In this document: positions 40,701 through 51,330 of the stretch, piece by piece
How positions within the stretch are numbered: position 1 is the stretch's first letter
How the letters are laid out: each line of letters opens with the position of its first letter
Assembly: GCA_019828595.1 (NCBI GenBank)
Contig: JAHQRK010000005.1
Coordinates: 1,674,001-1,738,000, forward strand
Origin: Aphanomyces cochlioides
Lineage: Eukaryota > Oomycota > Saprolegniomycetes > Saprolegniales > Verrucalvaceae
Length of the DNA: 64,000 nt
Direction: 5' to 3'
The notes under the pieces: generated by a model
Told to the model about the DNA's origin: nothing
What the model saw: the letters and a program-made list of their open reading frames with translations, nothing else
Database searches by the model: none
Translations under genes and position numbers: made by a program

Positions 40701-41805
40701 GCTTTTGAAGGTCTCGCACTCGATCCACCAGCACTGAATCTTGACGCATGTTGGGGACTTGCAAAAGCGAAGCGATCTCGACAGCTAACTTCTTCAACGG
40801 CAGACGTTGTTTCTCCAATCGTTGAGAATGGAATTCTTTGAGTTGGGAGCGGATATCATTGACCAGCATGTCGTAGGCCTTGGAGATATTGTGGAATGTT
40901 GGAGACTTGTCCAAAAATCGATCCAGACATCCATGAACAATCTCGGCCGCTCGTGGCAGACGAAGTAGCCAAGTTGGAGCTTTCCATGATCCAGAGCCAT
41001 GGCGCAATGTTTGACGCTTTGTGATGATACGACAAGCCACGTGGTCAGCCTGTGGAACGTGTGGCATGTGCGTCGCCTTCCAATGACGAAGACCCGCCAA
41101 GGTGGACGAACAAAAGATGTAGTCGAGTCGGTTGGTGAGTGTGGGACTTGTGAAGGTTCTTGCCACGGGGTTTTGACGGCGAAACAGATCCACCAGAGAC
41201 AAACTGTGCATCCATTGTTCCAGTTGAAGGGTGCCGGCCATGGTGGAGGTACTGGGTCTCAACGAATCCAAATCTTTGTTGAGAGTGCAGTTGAAATCTC
41301 CTCCAACAATGTGGAGCGCATGTGGAGGAAAGTCGCGTGGCAATTCTTCGAAGTAACTTGCTCGTTGTTGGAAGGCTGCCGGCGCATAGATATTGTGGAG
41401 AACGACTGTCAGTGGACCCAGAGTACATCGCACTTGTAGATAACGACCACGAAGCACTGAGTTGTCATGAGGGACTTGAGTGGCGTTCTTCAAAGGAGAG
41501 TGAGGATGTATCAACGTAGCCAGACCTCCAGTGGCTGGCGACGTGGATACTTCAGGGTAAATAGGCTCTTCAAAGAACAAAGAGCCTTCGTGGTTTGTGA
41601 TGCGTTGCCAATGGAACGCAACACGGTCGTGGAGACTTGGCGTGCGGAAACGGGTTTCTTGGATAAAGGAAACGTCGTGAACACTTGATAGTTTGTCGAG
41701 GATGTACCGATGACTGTTGGAGAAGCCATTGGTGTTGAGGGAGATGATTTGTGGGTCCCAGTCCACGAGTTCAGTTGGGACATCGGAGAAGTTGTTGTCA
41801 CTCAT
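37753..41805 (-). CDS. Family B ORF2, second uninterrupted copy
   Basis: 1350 codons from ATG 41805, one His codon shorter than the copy at 26346-30401 (TQLHSHP instead of THQLHSHP), with the canonical KNYRPIS. All endonuclease (Asn24, Glu50, Asp170, His255), RT (FADD) and Zn-knuckle residues are present. Its C-terminus reads SDRWLRQHAIPDSAVS, a variant shared with the copies ending at 49154 and 51331, whereas those ending at 26346, 35576 and 46977 read SDPWLRQHIIPNSVVS. Two 3' subtypes therefore alternate in the array. Confidence 0.95.
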   Translation of the reverse strand: MSDNNFSDVPTELVDWDPQIISLNTNGFSNSHRYILDKLSSVHDVSFIQETRFRTPSLHDRVAFHWQRITNHEGSLFFEEPIYPEVSTSPATGGLATLIHPHSPLKNATQVPHDNSVLRGRYLQVRCTLGPLTVVLHNIYAPAAFQQRASYFEELPRDFPPHALHIVGGDFNCTLNKDLDSLRPSTSTMAGTLQLEQWMHSLSLVDLFRRQNPVARTFTSPTLTNRLDYIFCSSTLAGLRHWKATHMPHVPQADHVACRIITKRQTLRHGSGSWKAPTWLLRLPRAAEIVHGCLDRFLDKSPTFHNISKAYDMLVNDIRSQLKEFHSQRLEKQRLPLKKLAVEIASLLQVPNMRQDSVLVDRVRDLQKQIHELQDRDKQFRQDQAFQLHLYKAERSSKFHFMSPVPTPLKKTVFKELVDVNGNVVSNQQGMSDVLVDYYKDLFAAPEVQRSGDEVSSFLTPLTRHKQLPEQAQKELSAPLRANEFYHAIRHSSSNSAPGPNALPFEVLKLAPHKWSLVLELLFTQLHSHPRLTPMQLVSTLVLLHKKGPKSQAKNYRPISLLNTDVKILTSILAYRVQRHIRHIIHPDQQGFIRRSNIQTNIARLDDMLHHIKLHSPSSMVALLDCEKAFDRVDHAYLLRVLRHYGFPETFVDMVRVLYSGRKSRILVNGFLSKPVHISRGVLQGDPLSPLLFVIALEPMCQLLRQHSNYGIKCGDRYHTGSYFADDSQLYAANETCLHRQLALVQTFCDKSGFRLNVDKTQILTYSQLNGNLASLQVTSDSPVKALGILVAPNLSPLARFNYVFEKFVARLSLWLYKARTMAGKVTILHSICLPVLWYQLAFVPADKDLAKKIDKAMLQFMHGEEINPSSSVHGLRLIKKEIIFMPKKSGGLGLHHALALWQQHNRSVMIRCIQAITTPPRKSAMSAWITPGYTLLEKAFHPWGSPRDLLLANGSSAFIRQLYKNPNITPMWKALLSSWFESRWTPYGCPNHISSLDIPLWHNSYLPGLEDLYDQCSTSTQDQANILASLHITKLSHLLTPCQRVWPASILFDKINRACRQANFVPPTKQWISILVTKLSRLFEIVSEEDAPVFHLPTPSSEWMEWHWMIHPDSSPILLAFATSKSAKIRASPAASSSILPTKHLNLPSNFYEDPKRLTQLAAFLQPDHILPRYGEFIFKTLLRANAMQYLFQYQDPKPTCVFCRVNETYEHFLFSCGYGQSVWYFFKAIQRLLECSFPSTCLEMFYETPKPSDGYYIRGYLKIWPIVRACVYYQIWLQRADRTFRPDLTAKSPMEVAIHAASLIKLHLQQLLVDLPLKKGYTKVFNVLKHLSSDRWLRQHAIPDSAVS

Positions 41806-41883
41806 CACGAGTACAGATGAAAATGAGTAGAATGGAGGGGTCAGAGGGGAGGTTGAAATGGATTGAAGCAGGGGATAGAAGCC

Positions 41884-42246
41884 TTAGAGTTGATCGTCCT
41901 CCAAATCGAGGGGATCAATTTCGTCGGCGTTCATGGAGTGGTGAGCTTTGCTGCAGAGCTCGTCGATGTGGTAATTGTTGGTGATGCTTTTGAGCATCGA
42001 GATGGCCGACAAGACGGGAGCCGGCAAAGTGAACTTCTCGAGATTGTCGCTGAAGTTTTCGATCAAAGCAAACAGCGACCAGTCCGTCAAGCAGTTGGTG
42101 TCAGGCAATCTTGTTGCTTCTTGGTTCAATAGAACAGTCAGTGCCTCCGAGTTTGTGTAGAGGTCTGGGGCCCGATTTGAGAGGAATAAGTCAATCGTAG
42201 CAAGTGCAAAGAGGATGCGCTTGATCTCTGGTATGTCCGTGGTCAA
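41884..42246 (-). pseudogene. Family B ORF1 C-terminal fragment, second unit
   Basis: Same 120-codon ORF1 tail as at 30480-30842, with the same 5' break against an inverted family B 5' end (42249/42250). It confirms that the whole head-to-head junction was duplicated. Confidence 0.9.
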
Positions 42247-42310
42247 TTCACTTCCGAATTTGCCTCGTACCCCTCAAGTCAAGAAGTTATCAAGTGTCGC
42301 CGCGCTCAAA

Positions 42311-45300
42311 ATGTCCAACGCCAACAGCTGTTCCGAGCTCCGTGAGACCAACACTCACGGAGTCACCATCATTCCAGGTATTGTATCACCTCACCCACTT
42401 TCGTCGTCCAATCAGGATGGCGGAAGTGGTGTGAGTAATGTCGCTACACCTAACCCTAGGGCCGAAGTGGAGGTCGAGTTCGACCCTAACAGCGTCTCTG
42501 GAGACCAATCTGCGTCTCGCTCCACCAGCGCTTCACCTGGTGCTCCACTCGCCGGAGTTCCAGGGGGGGTCAACCTCAGTGGGTCAGTGGTTGACCCCCA
42601 GACCACTGTCGTTAACTTGTCTAGCGAAGCCCTCACTCAGGAGGGCGAACCACTGGGGCCTTGTGCCTGTGGTGGCTGCTTCCCTGGACTCCAATTGGAG
42701 TCGATCCCCAGTGAAGGCGGCGAGAAAACGGGGTCCATGCCAGCCCTAGAGGCTACGAGGGCCCCCCCTATGGGCACACCTTGCGGTTCTGTCTACTTCC
42801 CCCCAGGGGCCTCTTCGGAGGGGCGGGGGCGGTATCCCGATTTGGGTTCTCGCCGGAGCAATGGTGTACCCCAGTCACCGTGCTGCGGGGATGGCATGGA
42901 CCCCGTTTTCTCGCCGCCTTCACTGGGGGTCTGGCCCCGGCCTTTCTCGTGACCAATGGGACTGAGCCAGCAGCCACCAACCGCGTCGCCCCCTGTGCTG
43001 AGCCTCCTAGAACGGGAGAGGAAGAAGAAAAATCTCAAGAGGACGTGGATATGGTCTCTGGAGACGCCGAGGGGAAGGATTCTACTGAAACCGAGGCCTT
43101 AACCGACGAGGGAAATACTCAAATTCACTCGGAGGTGGATGGGTCAGGCGACATTAACGGCCAAGCGAAGCCGTGTGATACTCCTGGAGAAGTTATTCAA
43201 GAGGAACAATCGACAAACAATGACAATGACCAGTCAAATCAAGACATTGTCGACAAATCCGTTGCTCAAGGAAATGGCGCTGTTGATCCTCCTACCGCGG
43301 CAGACAAAATACAAGGCGATCAAGAGCAACAAAACGCTGAAAAGGCCAATCCATGGACGCAAAAGACTCCCGGCAAGGATTCAGCTTCGTCCAAGAAAGA
43401 TGCCAAGCAAGGCAATGCTCCCAAAGGCGCGAAACACCGCAACACTGGTGCTCATGCTGTTGCCGATGACGACATTGCGCGATGCGAAGCCATGGCGGAC
43501 GCATTCTACAAAGACTCTGGTGACATGGACGCCTTCATTGAAAACATTTTGCTCACCCCCCAGTCCCAAGTGTACGAGCTCACAGTCAAGTTGGGCGAAG
43601 CCTACAAGGACTGGTCCGAAAAAGTCATCTGCGATCAATTTGTCAAGGAAAATCCTGGTTCGTTATGGGGCTCCAAATTTCCGAACATTTTGATCCACAA
43701 GAAGAACCCACAGACCATTGTGATCTCAAGTTACAACTTGTCTACGTGCGTGGAAATGGGAGGCACAACGTTTCGACTTGGTGGCAAAGACTTCCTGGTT
43801 CCCAAGTACTCGCGTTATGGCAACAACTACTACGTTACGTTCAACAAGGTCAGTCACCCTTCGATGGCCAAGGCGATTGTCAAGAAAATGGCTGCATTGA
43901 CCAAGTCAGTGATAGCAGCATTCAACCCTACTGCTGGTCAGAACATCAAGTCGCCGCATTTGAGAGTCATTTTCAAGTCGTCTGCGCCTCCTGCAGTGCT
44001 GGTGCCAAAATCCGGCGACGCACTACGCGAAATCACCATTACGGATCCGTCGGGTCAGCCTTTTGTCGTCGTGTTTCAGCACAAGATCGCTGCTCTGAAC
44101 AAGACATTGCCTCCGTCGATTGTTTCACGACGTGCAGATGCCAAGGCTGAAAAAGCGAAGGCAAAAGCGGCCAAGGCAGCGGCAAAATCTCCTCCGTCAG
44201 GAGAAAAAGAACCTGAACATGATGGAGACGATCATGATCAAGACCCTGGAACAAATGCGGAAGGCGAGGCCGACTCAACTGAGGCATCTGAAGATGGTCA
44301 AGATGAACAACCACAGCCAACAGCTCCTTCTCATGGCTCTGATGTCGATATGTCTGGTGACAGCGATCCCCCTAACAACAATGGACAAGACAAACAACAA
44401 GAAGATGTGGAAATGTCTACCAACGAATCGCCCGCTCTTGCTCCACCAAGTGAGCAGCCCAAGAACTCGCTGGACCTTCAATTGGTAACGGGCTACCGGT
44501 CTGGACCAGCTCCAAAACGTACTTTGCCTTCGTCCCCACGTTTGGATCCCCTGCCGACATCCAACCGTTTTCATATCCTCGAAGAAGACGACGTGGAACT
44601 CTCGTTTGAAGACTTTGCAGTGCCTCGAATTGGAAGATTCAAGTGCGCCACGCCCGAAAAAGACCAAAGGCAAAGCGAAGAAACAACGACTTAACAAGTC
44701 TGCTGCAGCCCACCTCGAATTGGCGAAGAAGATCATTCGAGACAAGAAAGTCGAAGGCAGTATCACCGAATGTCAACGCATTTTGCGAGACGATCCTCAG
44801 CTCGTTGCACATGCTATGTACACACAAGATGAAGACCTCAGTTTGTTTCAGTCGCTTGTTGCAACCAAGACTATTGAGCGCAAGATGGCTTTGTTAAAAG
44901 CTCAAGGCAAGCCTCACAACTACAAACATCACGTCAACTTCATGGCTCAATACAAGATTCACCCGTCAGAAATCTTGGAAGAATTGACCACGGACATACC
45001 AGAGATCAAGCGCATCCTCTTTGCACTTGCTACGATTGACTTATTCCTCTCAAATCGGGCCCCAGACCTCTACACAAACTCGGAGGCACTGACTGTTCTA
45101 TTGAACCAAGAAGCAACAAGATTGCCTGACACCAACTGCTTGACGGACTGGTCGCTGTTTGCTTTGATCGAAAACTTCAGCGACAATCTCGAGAAGTTCA
45201 CTTTGCCGGCTCCCGTCTTGTCGGCCATCTCGATGCTCAAAAGCATCACCAACAATTACCACATCGACGAGCTCTGCAGCAAAGCTCACCACTCCATGAA

Positions 45301-45346
45301 CGCCGACGAAATTGATCCCCTCGATTTGGAGGACGATCAACTCTAA
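42311..45346 (+). pseudogene. Family B ORF1, plus copy 2, same two frameshifts
   Basis: Near-identical to 30907-33942, carrying both the palindrome-associated 2-bp gain (near 42902-42925) and the 5-bp loss (near 44630-44635), so the frameshifts predate the 11.4-kb duplication. Among the small differences, GGGQDEQPQS of copy 1 reads EDGQDEQPQP here. Confidence 0.88.
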
Positions 45347-45424
45347 GGCTTCTATCCCCTGCTTCAATCCATTTCAACCTCCCCTCTGACCCCTCCATTC
45401 TACTCATTTTCATCTGTACTCGTG

Positions 45425-46903
45425 ATGAGTGACAACAACTTCTCCGATGTCCCAACTGAACTCGTGGACTGGGACCCACAAATCATCTCCCTCAACACCA
45501 ATGGCTTCTCCAACAGTCATCGGTACATCCTCGACAAACTATCAAGTGTTCACGACGTTTCCTTTATCCAAGAAACCCGTTTCCGCACGCCAAGTCTCCA
45601 CGACCGTGTTGCGTTCCATTGGCAACGCATCACAAACCACGAAGGCTCTTTGTTCTTTGAAGAGCCTATTTACCCTGAAGTATCCACGTCGCCAGCCACT
45701 GGAGGTCTGGCTACGTTGATACATCCTCACTCTCCTTTGAAGAACGCCACTCAAGTCCCTCATGACAACTCAGTGCTTCGTGGTCGTTATCTACAAGTGC
45801 GATGTACTCTGGGTCCACTGACAGTCGTTCTCCACAATATCTATGCGCCGGCAGCCTTCCAAGAACGAGCAAGTTACTTCGAAGAATTGCCACGCGACTT
45901 TCCTCCACATGCGCTCCACATTGTTGGAGGAGATTTCAACTGCACTCTCAACAAAGATTTGGATTCGTTGAGACCCAGTACCTCCACCATGGCCGGCACC
46001 CTTCAACTGGAACAATGGATGCACAGTTTGTCTCTGGTGGATCTGTTTCGCCGTCAAAACCCCGTGGCACGAGCCTTCACAAGTCCCACACTCACCAACC
46101 GACTTGACTACATCTTTTGTTCGTCCACCTTGGCGGGTCTTCGTCATTGGAAGGCGACGCACATGCCACACGTTCCACAGGCTGACCACGTGGCTTGTCG
46201 TATCATCACAAAGCGTCAAACATTGCGCCATGGCTCTGGATCATGGAAAGCTCCAACTTGGCTACTTCGTCTACCACGAGCGGCCGAGATTGTTCATGGA
46301 TGTCTGGATCGATTTTTGGACAAGTCTCCAACATTCCACAATATCTCCAAGGCCTATGACATGCTGGTCAATGATATCCGCTCCCAACTCAAAGAATTCC
46401 ATTCTCAACGATTGGAGAAACAACGTCTGCCGTTGAAGAAGTTAGCTGTCGAGATCGCTTCGCTTTTGCAAGTCCCCAACATGCGTCAAGATTCAGTGCT
46501 GGTGGATCGAGTGCGAGACCTTCAAAAGCAAATTCACGAGCTGCAAGATCGAGACAAGCAGTTTCGTCAAGACCAGGCGTTCCAACTTCACTTGTACAAA
46601 GCAGAGCGCTCGTCCAAGTTCCACTTCATGTCCCCTGTCCCTACCCCCTTGAAGAAGACAGTCTTCAAAGAGTTGGTGGATGTCAATGGAAATGTTGTCT
46701 CCAATCAACAAGGCATGTCTGACGTCCTGGTCGACTACAAGGACTTGTTTGCAGCTCCCGAGGTGCAGCGATCTGGAGACGAAGTGTCGTCATTTCTGAC
46801 CCCATTGACTCGACACAAGCAACTGCCAGAGCAAGCCCAGAAAGAGCTGTCGGCTCCCTTGCGCGCCAACGAGTTCTATCATGCTATTCGACATACTGTA
46901 TAA
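45425..46903 (+). pseudogene. Family B ORF2 N-terminal half, plus copy 2
   Basis: As the first plus copy, endonuclease plus linker ending at AIRH and closed by TV-stop from the neighbouring fragment; one Tyr codon is deleted (DYKDL for DYYKDL), and RTFTSP reads RAFTSP. The break point is identical to that at 35491. Confidence 0.9.
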
Positions 46904-46976
46904 ATAGAACTTGGAAAACAGAATATGGCAAAGTGGTCATTGAACAGGAGATGAAGTGAGTGAGCCGTCAGCTCAC

Positions 46977-49007
46977 TCATGAAACGACGCTGTTAGGAAT
47001 GATGTGTTGACGTAACCAGGGGTCCGAAGATAGATGCTTGAGCACATTGAATACCTTGGTTTATCCCTTCTTGAGAGGGAGATCAACCAGGAGCTGTTGT
47101 AGATGTAGCTTGATCAAAGAGGCAGCATGAATGGCAACTTCCATCGGACTCTTCGCTGTGAGGTCGGGTCGAAAGGTGCGATCGGCACGTTGGAGCCATA
47201 TTTGATAATACACGCAGGCTCGGACAATCGGCCAGATCTTCAGATAGCCACGGATGTAGTATCCATCGGACGGCTTGGGCGTCTCGTAGAACATTTCCAG
47301 ACACGTGGACGGAAAGGAACACTCGAGCAGTCGCTGGATCGCCTTGAAGAAATACCAAACAGATTGACCATATCCACAAGAGAACAGGAAATGCTCGTAC
47401 GTCTCATTGACACGACAGAAGACACACGTCGGCTTGGGGTCTTGGTACTGAAACAGATATTGCATGGCGTTGGCGCGGAGAAGGGTCTTGAAAATGAACT
47501 CTCCATATCGAGGGAGAATGTGGTCGGGTTGGAGGAAGGCGGCAAGTTGGGTAAGGCGCTTGGGGTCTTCGTAAAAGTTGGATGGCAGGTTGAGATGCTT
47601 GGTAGGAAGAATGGACGAGCTGGCAGCTGGAGAAGCTCTGATCTTAGCCGATTTCGAAGTCGCAAACGCCAACAAGATCGGACTCGAGTCAGGGTGTATC
47701 ATCCAGTGCCATTCCATCCATTCAGAGCTTGGCGTCGGCAAGTGGAACACGGGAGCATCCTCTTCAGAAACAATCTCAAACAATCGTGATAACTTGGTCA
47801 CCAAGATTGAGATCCATTGTTTCGTTGGAGGGACAAAATTGGCTTGGCGGCAGGCACGGTTGATTTTGTCGAACAAGATCGAAGCTGGCCAAACTCGCTG
47901 ACACGGAGTCAACAAATGCGACAACTTCGTGATGTGAAGCGAAGCCAATACATTGACTTGGTCTTGCGTCGATGTAGAGCACTGATCGTATAGGTCTTCG
48001 AGTCCAGGCAGATACGAGTTGTGCCAAAGGGAAACATCCAAAGATGAGATGTGATTTGGACAGCCGTACGGAGTCCAGCGGGATTCAAACCAGCTACTCA
48101 ATAAGGCTTTCCACATTGGAGTGATATTGGGATTCTTGTACAGTTGTCTGATGAATGCAGAAGAGCCATTTGCCAAGAGGAGATCTCGGGGGGAACCCCA
48201 TGGATGAAAAGCCTTCTCGAGGAGAGTATAGCCCGGCGTAATCCAGGCGGACATGGCAGACTTGCGGGGTGGGGTGGTGATGGCTTGAATGCATCTGATC
48301 ATGACAGAGCGGTTGTGTTGTTGCCATAAAGCAAGTGCATGGTGCAGGCCTAAGCCACCGGACTTCTTCGGCATGAATATGATCTCCTTTTTGATCAAAC
48401 GGAGGCCATGGACAGAGGAGGATGGGTTGATTTCTTCACCATGCATAAATTGAAGCATGGCCTTGTCGATCTTTTTGGCCAGGTCTTTGTCGGCAGGGAC
48501 AAAAGCCAGTTGGTACCATAACACAGGCAGACATATGCTGTGCAGGATAGTGACTTTTCCGGCCATGGTTCGAGCCTTGTAGAGCCACAAAGACAAGCGA
48601 GCCACAAACTTCTCAAACACGTAATTGAAACGTGCCAATGGAGAAAGATTGGGCGCAACCAAGATACCAAGAGCCTTCACGGGACTGTCGGAAGTAACTT
48701 GTAGTGAGGCAAGGTTCCCATTCAACTGGCTGTAGGTCAGAATTTGGGTCTTGTCTACGTTGAGTCGGAAACCAGACTTGTCGCAAAAGGTTTGAACCAA
48801 TGCAAGCTGCCGGTGGAGGCACGTCTCATTTGCAGCATAGAGTTGCGAGTCGTCGGCAAAGTAACTCCCAGTGTGGTAGCGATCCCCACACTTGATGCCA
48901 TAGTTGGAGTGTTGCCGTAGGAGTTGGCACATCGGTTCCAAAGCGATCACAAACAGAAGTGGCGACAGTGGATCACCTTGCAACACACCGCGTGAGATGT
49001 GAACTGG
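46977..49007 (-). pseudogene. Family B ORF2 C-terminal fragment 2, with nonsense codon
   Basis: Same span as the fragment at 35576-37606. A single base change (GGTGTATCC to GGTTTATCC on the plus strand, near 47060) creates a TAA 28 codons before the usual end, after LPLKKG. The FADD motif is retained; no start codon. Confidence 0.9.
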
Positions 49008-49153
49008 TTAAATGAGTTGTATTAACCTTATTTTTGAGCAAAGGCCCTAATGACTTACTAATTTGCCTCGTACTGTATAAATAGAACTTGGAAAACAGAA
49101 TATGGCAAAGTGGTCATTGAACAGGAGATGAAGTGAGTGAGCCGTCAGCTCAC

Positions 49154-51183
49154 TCATGAAACGGCGCTGTCAGGAATGGCGTGTTGACGTAACCAGCGGT
49201 CCGAAGATAGATGCTTGAGCACATTGAATACCTTGGTGTATCCCTTCTTGAGAGGGAGATCAACCAGGAGCTGTTGTAGATGTAGCTTGATCAAAGAGGC
49301 AGCATGAATGGCAACTTCCATCGGACTCTTCGCTGTGAGGTCGGGTCGAAAGGTGCGATCGGCACGTTGGAGCCATATTTGATAATACACGCAGGCTCGG
49401 ACAATCGGCCAGATCTTCAGATAGCCACGGATGTAGTATCCATCGGACGGCTTGGGCGTCTCGTAGAACATTTCCAGACACGTGGACGGAAAGGAACACT
49501 CGAGCAGTCGCTGGATCGCCTTGAAGAAATACCAAACAGATTGACCATATCCACAAGAGAACAGGAAATGCTCGTACGTCTCATTGACACGACAGAAGAC
49601 ACACGTCGGCTTGGGGTCTTGGTACTGAAACAGATATTGCATGGCGTTGGCGCGGAGAAGGGTCTTGAAAATGAACTCTCCATATCGAGGGAGAATGTGG
49701 TCGGGTTGGAGGAAGGCGGCAAGTTGGGTAAGGCGCTTGGGGTCTTCGTAAAAGTTGGATGGCAGGTTGAGATGCTTGGTAGGAAGAATGGACGAGCTGG
49801 CAGCTGGAGAAGCTCTGATCTTAGCCGATTTCGAAGTCGCAAACGCCAACAAGATCGGACTCGAGTCAGGGTGTATCATCCAGTGCCATTCCATCCATTC
49901 AGAGCTTGGCGTCGGCAAGTGGAACACGGGAGCATCCTCTTCAGAAACAATCTCAAACAATCGTGATAACTTGGTCACCAAGATTGAGATCCATTGTTTC
50001 GTTGGAGGGACAAAATTGGCTTGGCGGCAGGCACGGTTGATTTTGTCGAACAAGATCGAAGCTGGCCAAACTCGCTGACACGGAGTCAACAAATGCGACA
50101 ACTTCGTGATGTGAAGCGAAGCCAATATATTGGCTTGGTCTTGCGTCGATGTAGAGCACTGATCGTATAGGTCTTCGAGTCCAGGCAGATACGAGTTGTG
50201 CCAAAGGGGAATATCCAAAGATGAGATGTGATTTGGACAGCCGTACGGAGTCCAGCGGGATTCAAACCAGCTACTCAATAAGGCTTTCCACATTGGAGTG
50301 ATATTGGGATTCTTGTACAGTTGTCTGATGAATGCAGAAGAGCCATTTGCCAAGAGGAGATCTCGGGGGGAACCCCATGGATGAAAAGCCTTCTCGAGGA
50401 GAGTATAGCCCGGCGTAATCCAGGCGGACATGGCAGACTTGCGGGGTGGGGTGGTGATGGCTTGAATGCATCTGATCATGACAGAGCGGTTGTGTTGTTG
50501 CCATAAAGCAAGTGCATGGTGCAGGCCTAAGCCACCGGACTTCTTCGGCATGAATATGATCTCCTTTTTGATCAAACGGAGGCCATGGACAGAGGAGGAT
50601 GGGTTGATTTCTTCACCATGCATAAATTGAAGCATGGCCTTGTCGATCTTTTTGGCCAGGTCTTTGTCGGCAGGGACAAAAGCCAGTTGGTACCATAACA
50701 CAGGCAGACATATGCTGTGCAGGATAGTGACTTTTCCGGCCATGGTTCGAGCCTTGTAGAGCCACAAAGACAAGCGAGCCACAAACTTCTCAAACACGTA
50801 ATTGAAACGTGCCAATGGAGAAAGATTGGGCGCAACCAAGATACCAAGAGCCTTCACGGGACTGTCGGAAGTAACTTGTAGTGAGGCAAGGTTCCCATTC
50901 AACTGGCTGTAGGTCAGAATTTGGGTCTTGTCTACGTTGAGTCGGAAACCAGACTTGTCGCAAAAGGTTTGAACCAATGCAAGCTGCCGGTGGAGGCACG
51001 TCTCATTTGCCGCATAGAGTTGCGAGTCGTCGGCAAAGTAACTCCCAGTGTGGTAGCGATCCCCACACTTGATGCCATAGTTGGAGTGTTGCCGTAGGAG
51101 TTGGCACATCGGTTCCAAAGCGATCACAAACAGAAGTGGCGACAGTGGATCACCTTGCAACACACCGCGTGAGATGTGAACTG
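49154..51183 (-). pseudogene. Family B ORF2 C-terminal fragment 3
   Basis: A third 5'-truncated copy with the same break and 52-bp spacer, but with the DSAVS-type 3' end. It forms, with its spacer, a 2,177-bp unit in tandem with its neighbours (stop codons at 46977, 49154 and 51331 all spaced 2,177 bp). FADD and Zn knuckle intact. Confidence 0.9.
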
Positions 51184-51330
51184 GTTAAATGAGTTGTATT
51201 AACCTTATTTTTGAGCAAAGGCCCTAATGACTTACTAATTTGCCTCGTACTGTATAAATAGAACTTGGAAAACAGAATATGGCAAAGTGGTCATTGAACA
51301 GGAGATGAAGTGAGTGAGCCGTCAGCTCAC

